The position numbers and the translations under genes are program-made. A model generated the notes under the pieces. It had not been told where the DNA came from. It was given only the letters and a program-made list of their open reading frames with translations, and searched no databases. A stretch of DNA of 64,000 nucleotides from Hofstenia miamia (lineage: Eukaryota > Xenacoelomorpha > Acoela), in contig SCFE01000091.1 in assembly GCA_004352715.1 (NCBI GenBank), positions 1,292,799 through 1,356,798 of the forward strand. The letters run 5' to 3'. Positions 1 through 13,021 of this stretch are shown piece after piece; the first letter of the stretch is position 1; each line of letters opens with the position of its first letter.

Positions 1-713
1 ATTATACTGTTTGCTGAAAGTGAAGAGAAGCTGAAAGAAATGCTGGAAGAATTGAACAATGAAGGAATGAGGTGGCTAGGAGAAGACCAAGAAAAAGAGT
101 AAGGATAGACGCAGAGCCGTTAGAGGAAGTCACTGAATACAAGTACTTAGGAAAACTGATAACATCTGGTAATGAAATAGGTGAGAGGATAACATCAGGA
201 TGGAGAAGATTTTGAGACTATAGCCACTTTCTGATAGATAAAAATATCCCTACTTGCATGAAAAGGAAAATCATGGATACGGTCATCTTACCAACTATGA
301 CCTATGAAGCAGAGACATGGACTTTAACAAAACACCTGGAGAGGAAGCTTGCTGTAGCCCAACGAAGCATGGAGAGATCGTTATTGAACATCGCAAGGAG
401 AGACAAGATCAGGAACGAGATAATAAGATCGAAAACAGGGGTGATAAATATAATGGAAAAAGTGATGTGCATGAAGGGACAGTGGGCAGGACATGTAGCC
501 AGAATGAACAACACCAGGTGGGGGAAAATAACATCAGAGTGGACACCCAGAGATGGAAAACAACTAAGGAAAAGACCCAAAAAGAGATGGAGAGATGAAC
601 TCGAGGAAGCCATTGGCAGTCAATGGATGAGAACGGCCCAGGATCGAAGTGCATGGTGCAAGTTGTGGAGGCCATCTGCCAGCAGTGGCATGAACGGCTG
701 AGATGATGATATA
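1..713 (+). mobile_element. RTE-like non-LTR retrotransposon, 3' end (copy 1)
   Basis: This is the C-terminal part of a reverse transcriptase and its 3' tail, cut by the window edge. It aligns base for base with 2165-2880, apart from a 12-base deletion after position 175 and scattered substitutions. The reading frame from base 1 (ending TAA 100-102) holds sequence just after the RT catalytic box. The next frame (102-701) holds the post-RT domain with motifs such as EYKYLGKLI, WTLTKHLERK and RPKKRWRD, typical of RTE/BovB-type LINEs. TGA at 213-215 breaks it, where copy 2 has GGA. It ends with TGA 699-701 and a GATGATGAT tail running into TA repeats. This is a dead fragment. Confidence 0.85.
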
Positions 714-884
714 TATGTATATATATATAACCTACAGGATACATTTCCGAAGAAAACATACACCTGTATCTATATTTAGTCTATAAGCAATTCACTTTGC
801 GCACATAATAAGTAAGTATACATGTATACAACAAATAGTATTTTATATGGTTCATACGAAAAACATCAATTCCCTAGGTTGATA

Positions 885-1884
885 NNNNNNNNNNNNNNNN
901 NNNNNNNNNNNNNNNNNNNNNNNNNNNNNNNNNNNNNNNNNNNNNNNNNNNNNNNNNNNNNNNNNNNNNNNNNNNNNNNNNNNNNNNNNNNNNNNNNNNN
1001 NNNNNNNNNNNNNNNNNNNNNNNNNNNNNNNNNNNNNNNNNNNNNNNNNNNNNNNNNNNNNNNNNNNNNNNNNNNNNNNNNNNNNNNNNNNNNNNNNNNN
1101 NNNNNNNNNNNNNNNNNNNNNNNNNNNNNNNNNNNNNNNNNNNNNNNNNNNNNNNNNNNNNNNNNNNNNNNNNNNNNNNNNNNNNNNNNNNNNNNNNNNN
1201 NNNNNNNNNNNNNNNNNNNNNNNNNNNNNNNNNNNNNNNNNNNNNNNNNNNNNNNNNNNNNNNNNNNNNNNNNNNNNNNNNNNNNNNNNNNNNNNNNNNN
1301 NNNNNNNNNNNNNNNNNNNNNNNNNNNNNNNNNNNNNNNNNNNNNNNNNNNNNNNNNNNNNNNNNNNNNNNNNNNNNNNNNNNNNNNNNNNNNNNNNNNN
1401 NNNNNNNNNNNNNNNNNNNNNNNNNNNNNNNNNNNNNNNNNNNNNNNNNNNNNNNNNNNNNNNNNNNNNNNNNNNNNNNNNNNNNNNNNNNNNNNNNNNN
1501 NNNNNNNNNNNNNNNNNNNNNNNNNNNNNNNNNNNNNNNNNNNNNNNNNNNNNNNNNNNNNNNNNNNNNNNNNNNNNNNNNNNNNNNNNNNNNNNNNNNN
1601 NNNNNNNNNNNNNNNNNNNNNNNNNNNNNNNNNNNNNNNNNNNNNNNNNNNNNNNNNNNNNNNNNNNNNNNNNNNNNNNNNNNNNNNNNNNNNNNNNNNN
1701 NNNNNNNNNNNNNNNNNNNNNNNNNNNNNNNNNNNNNNNNNNNNNNNNNNNNNNNNNNNNNNNNNNNNNNNNNNNNNNNNNNNNNNNNNNNNNNNNNNNN
1801 NNNNNNNNNNNNNNNNNNNNNNNNNNNNNNNNNNNNNNNNNNNNNNNNNNNNNNNNNNNNNNNNNNNNNNNNNNNNNNNNNNNN
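885..1884. other. Assembly gap, 1000 N
   Basis: Exactly 1000 Ns, so probably a placeholder of unknown true size. It falls upstream of the preserved part of RTE-like copy 2 and hides that element's 5' portion. Confidence 0.99.
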
Positions 1885-2885
1885 CATTGACTATGAAAAG
1901 GCGTTCTTCGAAGCACTGAGGACACATGGCGTACAAGAGAAGTACATTAACATCATCAAAGAAACATACAACGAAGGAACAGCACAAATAAGAACAGAAA
2001 AGCTCAGTGAACGGATTAAAATCATGAAAGGAGTACGTCAGGGTGATACATTATCACCAGTAATGTTTACAGCAGCTGTGGAGAAGATCTTCATGAGGAT
2101 GAACATCGAAGCCGGTATCAACATCAATGGAGTTAGACTAAGTAATCTAAGATTTGCAGATGACATTATACTGTTTGCTGAAAGTGAAGAGAAGCTGAAA
2201 GAAATGCTGGAAGAATTGAACAATGAAGGAATGAGGTGGCTAGGAGAAGACCAAGAAAAAGAGTAAGGATAGACGCAGAGCCGTTAGAGGAAGTCACTGA
2301 ATACAAGTACTTAGGAAAACTGATAACATCTGGTAATGAACTGAGTAAGGAAATAGGTGAGAGGATAACATCAGGATGGAGAAGATTTGGAGACTATAGC
2401 CACTTTCTGAGAGATAAAAAGATCCCTACTTGCCTGAAAAGGAAAATCATGGATACGGTCATCTTACCAACTATGACCTATGAAGCAGAGACATGGACTT
2501 TAACAAAACACCTGGAGAGGAAGCTTGCTGTAGCCCAACGAAGCATGGAGAGATCGTTATTGAACATCACAAGGAGAGACAACATCAGGAACGAGATAAT
2601 AAGATCGAAAACAGGGGTGATAAATATAATAGAAAAAGTGAAGTGCATGAAAAAACAGTGGGCAGGATATGTAGCCAGAATGAACAACACCAGGAGGGCG
2701 AAAATAACATCAGAGTGAACACCCAGAGATGGAAAACGACTAAGAGGAAGACCCAAAATGAAATGGAGAGATGACATCGAGGAAGCCGTTGGCAGTCAAT
2801 GGATGAGAACGGCCCAGGATCGAAGTGCATGGCGCAAGTTGTGGAGGCCATCTGCCAGCAGTGGCATGAACCGCTGAGATGATGA
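1885..2885 (+). mobile_element. RTE-like non-LTR retrotransposon, RT core and 3' end (copy 2)
   Basis: The frame entering from the gap (1886-2266) reads through RT motif A (IDYEKAF, catalytic Asp present), motif B (GVRQGDTLSP) and motif C (FADD in place of YADD), then stops at TAA 2264-2266. The post-RT domain continues in another frame (2236-2718), meets TGA 2716-2718 where copy 1 has Trp, and reads on to the natural stop TGA 2875-2877. The tail is GATGATGAT running into (TA)n. The frameshift between motif C and the post-RT domain is identical in copy 1, so it predates the separation of the copies. The element copied itself by target-primed reverse transcription when active. It is now inactive. 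Confidence 0.88.
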
Positions 2886-3980
2886 TATATATATATCTAG
2901 TATATATATATATATATATATATATATNNNNNNNNNNNNNNNNNNNNNNNNNNNNNNNNNNNNNNNNNNNNNNNNNNNNNNNNNNNNNNNNNNNNNNNNN
3001 NNNNNNNNNNNNNNNNNNNNNNNNNNNNNNNNNNNNNNNNNNNNNNNNNNNNNNNNNNNNNNNNNNNNNNNNNNNNNNNNNNNNNNNNNNNNNNNNNNNN
3101 NNNNNNNNNNNNNNNNNNNNNNNNNNNNNNNNNNNNNNNNNNNNNNNNNNNNNNNNNNNNNNNNNNNNNNNNNNNNNNNNNNNNNNNNNNNNNNNNNNNN
3201 NNNNNNNNNNNNNNNNNNNNNNNNNNNNNNNNNNNNNNNNNNNNNNNNNNNNNNNNNNNNNNNNNNNNNNNNNNNNNNNNNNNNNNNNNNNNNNNNNNNN
3301 NNNNNNNNNNNNNNNNNNNNNNNNNNNNNNNNNNNNNNNNNNNNNNNNNNNNNNNNNNNNNNNNNNNNNNNNNNNNNNNNNNNNNNNNNNNNNNNNNNNN
3401 NNNNNNNNNNNNNNNNNNNNNNNNNNNNNNNNNNNNNNNNNNNNNNNNNNNNNNNNNNNNNNNNNNNNNNNNNNNNNNNNNNNNNNNNNNNNNNNNNNNN
3501 NNNNNNNNNNNNNNNNNNNNNNNNNNNNNNNNNNNNNNNNNNNNNNNNNNNNNNNNNNNNNNNNNNNNNNNNNNNNNNNNNNNNNNNNNNNNNNNNNNNN
3601 NNNNNNNNNNNNNNNNNNNNNNNNNNNNNNNNNNNNNNNNNNNNNNNNNNNNNNNNNNNNNNNNNNNNNNNNNNNNNNNNNNNNNNNNNNNNNNNNNNNN
3701 NNNNNNNNNNNNNNNNNNNNNNNNNNNNNNNNNNNNNNNNNNNNNNNNNNNNNNNNNNNNNNNNNNNNNNNNNNNNNNNNNNNNNNNNNNNNNNNNNNNN
3801 NNNNNNNNNNNNNNNNNNNNNNNNNNNNNNNNNNNNNNNNNNNNNNNNNNNNNNNNNNNNNNNNNNNNNNNNNNNNNNNNNNNNNNNNNNNNNNNNNNNN
3901 NNNNNNNNNNNNNNNNNNNNNNNNNNNATATATATATATATATATATATATCCAGTATATATATATATATATATATATAT
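2886..3980. repeat. (TA)n array with 1000-N gap (2928-3927)
   Basis: TA dinucleotides flank both sides of an N block of exactly 1000. The left array is interrupted by CTAG and the right one by CCAG. The assembly evidently broke inside the microsatellite that follows the retroposon tail. Confidence 0.95.
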
Positions 3981-5381
3981 AGAGTCTGTGAAAATTTATT
4001 ACGACCAATCAGTTTTCAATCAGTAGCATCTATGTCAAAATCTATCTAAACTATTCCAACTACATTTATTATACAAAGTCACCTACACATGTGCACAAGA
4101 TTAAATTATTTTCTTGAATTATGAATACTACAAAAAGATTTAACTAAAATTATCCTGTGACAAAATATTAGGCCAACAACACATATGGTTGTGTCTTTAA
4201 CCAAGGAAAAGTGCAAATTATCAAGTATTATTATTTTTTTATTAATATATCATTCGATAGTGTTACTGGTTTTAATATTTTGCCGGAACACAATTATGAT
4301 TAACATTGTAAAATCGATAAATTAATATAATCCTATCCAGATATGTAGATGGCTTTGTATACTATATATGGTTGGTATGTAAATTTAAACACAATTCTTG
4401 ATAAGATGCTACTGGTTGAAAACTAGAAAATGATGTGGGCCTAATAAATTGTTACAGACTGCAAGACCCAATTGCAGCTAATTGCAACATATCAACATCA
4501 ATATCTATAATATTTCAGTTATTTCATAAAGTTTGTGTTCAAATGAATACTTTCGAGCATTAAGTTTTTCATATAATATTTAAGTACTGTTAAATTATCC
4601 ATAAAATTTATTGTGCTTTTAGACCATTATAAATTTAGATATTCGCGGTTCTGCCTCAGTAATTTCGCCAAATTTTCAAAAGCATTCAGTCGATTTGCAA
4701 GGAGCTTTAAAGGCAATTATTCTGATTTCCAGTAGATGTTCTTTAAAGCGAAGCAATTGTTGGGAAATTGTAGCTTAGAAATTTTAAAATTAAACCTATA
4801 ATTCTGAAATGATTTAGCAGAAAGCGCTTTTCAAATGATGTACAGTGACAGGTAAATTCGACCGACTTAATGTGGTTTTGAAGAAATGCTATTAGTGGCC
4901 TATTTTGTTCTTCGAATATATTCAATTGAAAATTTGTACTAAAAGTTATTTTACGAAATAATGTGATGTGCAACTAATTTATTTGACAACAAAAATGCTT
5001 TATGCTGATTCCAAATATTCAAATTAAAGCCCAATAATAAAAACAAAAAGTTGAATATCTGAAGATATTACAGAAACGCGAATTTTAGTTATTGGAGAGA
5101 TTGCTGGGAAGATTTTTATCTAGAAAAAGTAGATACACTTATTTAATAAAACACACATTTATTAAGCACACTGTATTATGAATAATTGACTTACAAAGCT
5201 GCATTTACGAGGGCTGGAACGCACGTAGATTATAATCCTTCCCTTGTTTAAAAAAGAATTAATATTTCTAAATTATTATTGGGTTATTAATCCGATTGTC
5301 ACCACATAAAGCTGGGTCAAAATGTGACCAAATATGGCTCATCTAAAATGTCACTACTTCTAATAATTTTGGCTACCTTAT

Positions 5382-5383
<2 letters not shown>
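3981..5383. other. AT-rich non-coding stretch
   Basis: No open frame with recognisable protein character on either strand, and no repeat structure that I can see. The frames present are short and made of AT-rich codons. Confidence 0.6.
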
Positions 5384-5416
<33 letters not shown>

Positions 5417-5432
5417 GGTATATATATATATN
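5384..5432. repeat. (TA)n array interrupted by ACCGGT, ending at a single N
   Basis: Pure TA dinucleotides with one CCGG-centred palindrome near 5414, then a single N at 5432 that marks a contig join. Confidence 0.9.
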
Positions 5433-8400
5433 AAATAAATGGTGATAAACGTTGAAACAGATTCCTCCCAAGACCCGATATCTTAATAAGGTTGAACTAC
5501 GACCCGATCCGACCCATGCCAAATCCAATTTCGGATTCCTGCACCAAAACCTAACATATGATCCGATTATACGTCACCCACTCCCCAAATATATGCAATA
5601 CTAATGTAATGATAAAAAGTGCAACGAAAGTCTATGTTTAGCAGCAAAATTATACTGTAATAGGAATGATAAAATAAGCACGTCAAAGTAAGTTATTTTC
5701 ACATATTTAAAGTTAAAATGTCTTAAACTACATATTTTTAAAGCTATTCTATTTATTAGATTGGAACTTTTTGCTTAAATATTTTGAATTTTAAGTAAAG
5801 CATATACATTCACATATAAGATGTCTGGATACTATGCCTTATGTACTTAGCGCCCCCAGTTTTCCATAATATTCAGGGCCTTCTAGATGAAAATCCACAA
5901 TAATAAATTTTATCCAAAAATTTTTACATGGGCATTTGGTATAAGGTTCTATATCTTCTGGCATACTACTTAGGGCCCGTATATGTCTTTTTGAATTTAG
6001 CGCTTTGTAGATATTTGAAAATCCAAACCTCGTATACATATACCGGTATATATATATATATATATATATGTATGGGGCTTATGATTTTATTACTAGACTC
6101 TACCCAACACACAAATATGACAAAAATATTGGCCAATCCATGACATACTTCTGGTGAACCACACCCATTTGCAGCTCTGCCCTTCTTTGTACGAAAGCTG
6201 TCAAAAATGAAGTAATTGAGGTGAATTATATTTGCAAAACGGGTAAAATATATTTATGGAAAAGGAAGACATGTTATTTATGGAAGTACGAATAAAAGCA
6301 TTTGCTAAAAGAAATATGTGTTAAGAATCGAAGATGTGATATAAAATACTATGTTGCATAATTTTATGTAAATTACACTTTGATGGTAAATCCGCAGAAT
6401 TATAACTCTGAAATCTTCCTAATTTGTTAAATATAATGGTATGAAGTTTCACTTTTATTATTGGCCAGAATTAATGTCCGTATCAACCTTAGTCTTTTAA
6501 AAATTCCGGCATCAATCGACAGCACCAGATGTGTCATATTGACAACAAGACTTGCTTAATAAATATGTTTCTTCAAAGAAAACATCTTGTTACACTGATT
6601 TCGTCATTTTTGTTTTAAATGATGCAATACATCATTGATATATTGTTGATAATTTCATAAATTTAATTCTAAAAGTAAAATACTTAATGCTCCAATATTT
6701 TAAAAAGTTTGTATTGAAAGTAGTGGAAGGTTCTCAAAATATTTTATACCGAAAGCTAAAAATCCTCTTTCTATTTGCAAATTTCTATAACCTACAAGTA
6801 ATAAACAATATATTATACAAGCAGGAAATTTGGTATATGAGGGCTTGACCCGATATACCTTTCCCAAGAAATGTTTGGTGTTCTTAGTTTTCATTATAAA
6901 GCTCTAAGAAAACTATAAAAATTATAAAAAATTATAATCTATTTAAAAAATAAGTAACTATTTTGGCTATTGAAAACTGCAATAATTACGTTACTTAAAA
7001 TATTTTGGCTGTCTTTAGCTGTTAGTTTGTTCGTTCCTTACTATATTAATTTGTTAATATTATATTTCTATGTAGTTTTAACTGTATTTTTACCATTTCT
7101 AATATTTTTTTTTATTATTTAAGTTTGTATTTTCACTTTTTTGGCAATTATGTCTTTTGAATTTAATGTATTTAGTTAATGTTAGATAAAAATTTTATTA
7201 AGTAAATGATTATAAATATAGAATTTCAATCAGTGACATGGCCCATCTCTAATGCAATCACGAAAATGACAAGAGCAAAATTGGTAGTTATAATCCAGTT
7301 AAGATATAATAACTAATAGCGACAAATTAAAAGGTCGAAATTGCGGTATGCTATTTTTACAATGCAGTTGAGAATTAAAATGATATGCTCGGTTAATTCC
7401 ATCAAATTATATTATTTAAATTGCATTTATAATTTAGCAAACATTTATGCCCTCAATAAATTCCTGGCACTTAATTTCAACTTTCTATTGATACTGGGCA
7501 AATAACCTAGAAAAATAGATTTGTAGGCTTAATAATTTTAACATTCAAACAGATAGAATGAACAAAGCCAGTTTATAATTACACTCAATATGATAGTATG
7601 AGAAGGCTCAGAAATATTCTTGACAAAATTTAACTTTTCAGACTATACGTCATGTTGGCGTTATGACGGTTCTGGGAGAACCTCTCGACTCAATAAAACT
7701 TTGTTACCTTCCCTTCAAAAATTAGTTGCTAGCAGTCTGGGGAATTACATATGATCAAAAATTATCCTAGGAATTTAATAGATATTTGTGCTTATAATAA
7801 TCATAATTACAACTCTGAAATAATTCAGTTCGAAAAAAATTAGTTTGTTATCAAAGTAATAAAAACTATATGCAAGCATATTAGGAAAGTATTTCTGAAC
7901 TATTCAGCTACACGGGCCGAAACTGCCATGTTCAATTGCATAAAAACCATATTTTGCATAGTTCATAGATTGAATTTTTTATAAAACAATAATCAACCAA
8001 AAATTTTTTGAAAAAAATCGGAGTTTTGGAGCACATGTGGGTTTGTTGATATAGATTTGTAATTCGGTTATGTTTTGTTAAGTAACAAAGTAGCTAGACA
8101 TAATCTATATGCTGCGAATAAATTGAATTAAATACATTGACTTCCATTGAATTGAATCCAGTAATTTCAGGCATTGGGAATAACAAAGTTAAAACTTAAT
8201 ATTTTAAAATCTTTGAAGAAATTAACATGAATTAGGAGTCAAAGCAAATTTAATATTTGCTGTAGAATAATCAAAAAGCATTTGAACGTTATTGACACAT
8301 TTGAAGGTAGACATGAAATTTAAATTTTAAACAAATATTTAATATTAAAATACTGCATGCATCAACATGGTGTAATAAAATAATCAAGAAATTTTCAGTA

Positions 8401-10428
8401 ACTCCAATAATTGCTTCACAAAACGAACACCAGTTCTTTAGAGTATTAGAATCATAATTCAATGTGCATTTTCTTAGTCAATTCAGTTTTTAAAATAAGT
8501 GAAGCAATTTTAATTATGCTGTTTTATGTCACTCCAATAACATGACAGATGAACAAGTTTGACCTTATGTAAAATAGAAAACATCTTTTTAGTATTCATA
8601 GTCTAGATGCATATGTATTACTTCTCCAATGTAAATATGACGTCTATAGAAAATGAGTAGAAAGTGCGTGTAATTGGGTCTTGGTCTGAAAAACTTTAGG
8701 CCATATTTTTTAGTTTGTATTTGTAAATTGGTCAGTGTGAATGAAATTTGTTTGAATTAGGATACTAAAATAATACACTGAATTGTATATGCATATTATT
8801 CTAAGACTATAGCATGAATGTCCTAAAATCGTGACACAAAATTTAGCTAGCAAATATTTGCGTTTTTTGTAAAAAGAGCTTTTATGCTCTTTAATATTCA
8901 GTTTTTCAATCACCCATTTTTTACTACTATTTTAGGATCATGATGTAAGTACATAGCTAAATTTGCAATCACCGAACAGTTTAAGACACATATCCAGTCA
9001 ACATTTGATTTCATTCAATTTCATTGTTACAGTTACTATTAAAAATTAGGGCCTCTAAACATTTTGAACATTTTTGCAGACCTCGACATTTTCTACACGC
9101 ACATATACGTTGAGAATGTTCAATAGTTCTAGAGTAACTCTTGAATAATGAGAACAGTAGTTATTATAAATATATTTTGATTTTCCTTCAGAACTAAGAA
9201 TCCATGAAGTTTGTTGTTAGGTCATCATATATTTCTGAAATCATTATTTCACCTTACGAAACAGCAGTAATTTTCTTGAACTGGCTTTGTTTTACACATC
9301 CAGTGAATGCACTAACCGTTTCTGTAATATTAAAGCCGATTGTATGAATGCCGATCTTGTTAATAACAGTGTAACAAAAAATTAGAAAATTCTTATTTAA
9401 GCGAATTTTTGGGTGCTTAACTTTTCTTAGGTCCTAAGTATGGTTCTAAAGGACCATCTAGTCCCATGGGATTTAATAGTTTCAGTCATATAGGACTGGA
9501 ACCAGGGACCAAACAGCTCAATGTGAAGGGGAATTGTAACAGACTGAGACCAGAAATGAAGGAGCTGGTACCATGAATGTCAGAATATTACTCATAATTT
9601 TTGCTAATTTTGGTCAAAATGAAATATTGTATATTTACATAAGAAAATTGCAGAAAATGTCGTTAGACAGTACTGAAGAAAAAATATGCTAATCAAGAAA
9701 GAGATATAGCACTGCATAATGTATGAAAAGTCTGCTTATTAAGAATGCCCAAATTTTCTGTCTAATCTGTAAATAGGCTGAGTTTCTCAGAGCCAACCCC
9801 AGTCATAGTCACCCTTTATATAGCTCCTTGTAGCATTTCCCAATAGGTGAAAGTGCTCCTCCAAGTAGTCTCCCATATTGGATTTAAAGAAATTATTAAT
9901 AAGAGTGCAGTATGTGCAATTTGAGAGACATTCTGCAACCCATCTTCTAGTAGGACTTTAGTCGATTGACGACCAGTTCATCGTAGATCTCTTCCTTGTT
10001 GTATCACAAGAAGACCTGAACAACAGCAATAAGTTGTACTAGGCCCATTTCTCAAGTGATGATATCTTTCCAGAAAACTAGGGATATGCATCAACTTTTT
10101 AAATTGCGGTACACGGAAATGTCTGCCTTTACTTAGCATCTGATATCTGCAGGATTATTATTTGATGGACTCATTATTACTTGAAGGCGATGGACTCATA
10201 CTACAGATCTAGTGCCTTTAGAATTGCTCAGTGAATCACAGTTGATGTGGAGAGATGGCATCAAAATCATTTACTTTTAAATCAGTTACTTTCAATTGAC
10301 ATTCTCTTTTCCCATACTCAACTAATACTTGATGGCCAATCCCTCAATTCATACTGTCTTCCTGTGACAAAGGAAATAGAAATTTTTGAGAAATCAAATT
10401 TACAGATTTTTTTGTAAAATTTGTTATA
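5433..10428. other. Non-coding stretch with minor repeat remnants
   Basis: No gene recognised. At 5460-5580 there is a short CCCGA-rich patch that could be a worn transposon end. A second (TA)n array with an ACCGGT centre lies at 6041-6072. Two patches are less AT-rich than their surroundings: 9421-9590, with about 48 codons open on the plus strand, and 9770-10270. Neither gives a protein I recognise, and both may be old retroposed fragments. Confidence 0.5.
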
Positions 10429-10430
10429 TA

Positions 10431-10652
10431 CATTACTGGAAAATGAAATTGGCCAACCATGATTTGTCATAAATATTTTAAAGAAATGGACGCCAAGAAT
10501 GTCATAGTTATTTTTTAATTAGAGGTGGGGTTGCAGAAAGAGGAATTCATTAATGTTGAGACAATTATCACTGCTTACTTTAAATCTCAAGGGGAAATGC
10601 TACAATGCTTGTAGTTAGCTATTCATGTCTTAAAAAATGTATTCGGCCACTT
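10431..10652 (+). repeat. Left terminal repeat region of the Tc1-like element
   Basis: Outer motif 10431-10463 contains ACTGGAAAATG and GGCCAACC. Inner motif 10629-10652 contains AAAAATGTATTCGGCCAC. The inner motif matches the reverse complement of the right inner motif at 17 of 18 positions. Confidence 0.8.
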
Positions 10653-10767
10653 CAGACCAAATCAGAGAATCTGTAAAAAAATTCATTGGTTGAGTTTTTT
10701 TCATCCTATTTACCGGTATATGGAAAATGTCTAATAACAGTCTTTCTTCGCCATATATGATGCCTAG

Positions 10768-11790
10768 TTATGTACGTCTTACCATTCGGAGTGGATTATC
10801 TCCAAACATTTGGAAGGGATGAGTCAACGTAATATAGCCCGACTTGTAGAGCGACCTCGAAGTACTGTCGGGCATATCATCAGACGTTTCACTTCTGAAA
10901 ACATCATTGCCCCCAAGCCAAAGTCCGAAGGACCAAAGAAGACCTCCAAAACCTCTCAATCAGCTCTGGTGCGCCTTTCAAAGCAAAATCCCAGGAAGAC
11001 TTCAGAGGAACTTCACAAAGAATGGGCTGATGGTCACCTCATAAGGGCAAGAACTGTGCGAAACATCATGAAGATATACTCAATTAGTACTTTCGTGGCA
11101 TCCAAAAAGTCATTCTTACTCAAAGCAAAGATTACACCGGCTGAAGTGATCCAAGTTGATGAGAGACAATTCATCTGAACATTGGTTTAATGTTATATTT
11201 TCAGTTGAGTCAAGATTTGAGCTATACTCATCAAAATGAATGTTCATAAAGAGACCAACTGGGCAGAAGTTCAGATTCTTGGCTCAATTTATTCGGGGCA
11301 CCATGAAGTATGGTGAGAAGTCTGTAATGGTATAGGGTGCAATATGGCGGTGTGACTTTCGCAAGATTGTTTACATCACTGATACACTCTTCAAATCTCT
11401 TAAAATGCTCAGATTCTCGAAAAGGAACTTTTCCCACTCCTTACAAGTTATTCAATATAGCAGCAGAATGGTCATACGTCAAAAGAAATGAAAAATTTCT
11501 TCCACAATAATTGGGTTGCTATCCTTGCTGACTGGCTTGGCCAATCTCCAGACCTTAACTTTATCGAAAATATGTCGAAAGAGGTCAAATATCGAATTGG
11601 ACATTATACTCTTCACACTGAAGAAAAAATGTTATGCAATTCCCAACAGCTTTATTGAAAGACTTTTTGCTACAATCCCTGCATCACCTTGAAGCTGTTA
11701 TTCGTTCAAAGGGACACCCACAAAATATTAGAAGAGACAATTTTGTTGCTAAGTGCATGTATTGCATCAATTATTAATTTATGTAAATTA
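10768..11790 (+). pseudogene. Tc1-like transposase, degenerate
   Basis: DDE/D transposase relic. The open frame 10768-11178 carries the helix-turn-helix DNA-binding part, with EGMSQRNIARLVERPRSTVG and IIRRF, followed by a second HTH-like segment (KTSEELHKEW...RTVRNIM). The rest needs several frame changes. One frame gives NVIFSVESRFELY, the canonical FSDES box with its catalytic Asp changed to Val, then RPTGQKF and SVMV followed by a stop. Another gives QQNGHTSKE, where the second catalytic Asp box is damaged, then WLGQSPDLNFIEN, the conserved SPDLNPIE box. With two catalytic positions altered and multiple stops, it cannot be active. No ATG precedes the HTH in frame after the stop at 10765-10767. 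Confidence 0.88.
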
Positions 11791-11837
11791 TTTTGAATTT
11801 ACTTTTTTCGGATTTGCTCATTTGTTAAAATTTTTTC

Positions 11838-12052
11838 AGGTAGCCGAATACATTTTTCCAATACAAGTTTTCTAATTTTGATTAAAAATAAGTAGTAAAT
11901 TGTTATTCTACATATTTTATGGTATTACACAAACAAATTTTCCGTTTTTAGTCAAAGTAGCATTTAGTAATAAGTTTAGGCACAATCTATCCAATAAATG
12001 TTCATTATTTATTCAAAATAGCAAGGTGGTCGAATACATATTTCCAGTACTG
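11838..12052 (-). repeat. Right terminal repeat region of the Tc1-like element
   Basis: Inner motif 11838-11864 and outer motif 12022-12052 share GAATACAT, TTTCCA and TAC in the same order and orientation, making a direct repeat about 187 bases apart. Both are inverted relative to the left end. Confidence 0.8.
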
Positions 12053-12054
12053 TA

Positions 12055-13021
12055 TATTTATTTTAAGACCACGCTATGCTTGGTAATTGTTAGTATAGTG
12101 CCTTCTATAGTGACTAGTCACTATTGCCTATGTAATATCATTCTGGATTAGCCTGATAGCTTCCGCAAAACATGTGTCGAGCCTAGTTATTGCCCTGGTC
12201 TTCATCTGCATTGCAAGGCGCGATTTTAAGACAAGTTTTTTAACAAACTTGATATTCCGAAAATCTCCACCGACAAAGTAAAAGTTAGGATTATGCTTGC
12301 AAGTACCTCGTGAAATCACAAACATTATTATGATATAATTGATATAAGAAAGTTTTTGTAGCATTCATTAGCTAGTTGAATGGCATTAAATAGGTAGATA
12401 AGTGAATATTATTCCTTATTGACAGCACGTGTGTACTTTAAAATATATGTCAAGTTTCATATTAAAAGTTTAGGAGGTTTTAAATCTACATATTTTGTAG
12501 AACTCAAATTTGAAACATAGTTTCAGTAATATTGAATGATATTTTCCTGTAGTTTTCCTATGTACAAAGTCCTGCATTTTATTCTAAAAATCGATGATAT
12601 TTTCATTCTAAAGACCTAAAAGAAGATGAACAACCAAAATATTCTCTTAAGAAAACAGTGTAATTTCGGCTTGAATAATGGTGCTTCATTATCTACAGTT
12701 CACTTTAGATTTTTGAAGTATTTCCTGAGGACTACAATGAGGACAACAAAAGATACAAATATTCGAAATTTATCGCATCATATATGATAAATTATTGTTT
12801 GAACACTTGCCGTTCAAAAAAGCAATTTTTTTTCAAAATTTCGAATTACTGAAACAAGTTTTTAGCAAGTGATAATCTTAGCTAGTCGTGAAATTTAAAA
12901 CGTCAAATTCATAATACGTGCTGCAAAAATTTTAATAGAAAATTTTGATTTTTTAATTGTATGAAGATTGTTCTAGGAATTTAACCTAGTTCATTTGATG
13001 CAGGCCTAGTCCAATTATTAC
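12055..13021. other. AT-rich non-coding stretch downstream of GPCR exon 2
   Basis: No coding pattern found. The missing third GPCR exon (ICL3, TM6, TM7) would be expected on the minus strand at or below these coordinates. I could not find a CWxP-type TM6 or an NPxxY TM7 here. Confidence 0.5.

Larger units (their letters stand above)
10431..12052 (+). mobile_element. Tc1-like DNA transposon, dead, with IR/DR-type ends
   Basis: The element is 1622 bases, bounded by TA dinucleotides at 10429-10430 and 12053-12054, the canonical Tc1/mariner target site. The left tip reads CATTACTGGAAA and the right tip, reverse-complemented, CAGTACTGGAAA. A second copy of the terminal motif lies about 200 bases inside each end (10629-10652 and 11838-11864), so each end carries a direct repeat inside the inverted repeat. 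This is the layout known as IR/DR in Sleeping Beauty-type Tc1 elements. The transposase between the ends is broken (separate entry). Confidence 0.85.

Noticed and set aside
302-759. Minus-strand frames over the RTE-like copies
   Set aside because: They are antisense shadows of the RT post-domain. The same pattern repeats at 2478-2851.
822-1987. Open frames of about 340-370 codons across 885-1884
   Set aside because: They consist almost entirely of N-gap. The same applies to the frames spanning 2928-3927, 14017-14149, 25967-26174, 47316-48315 and 53424-54423.
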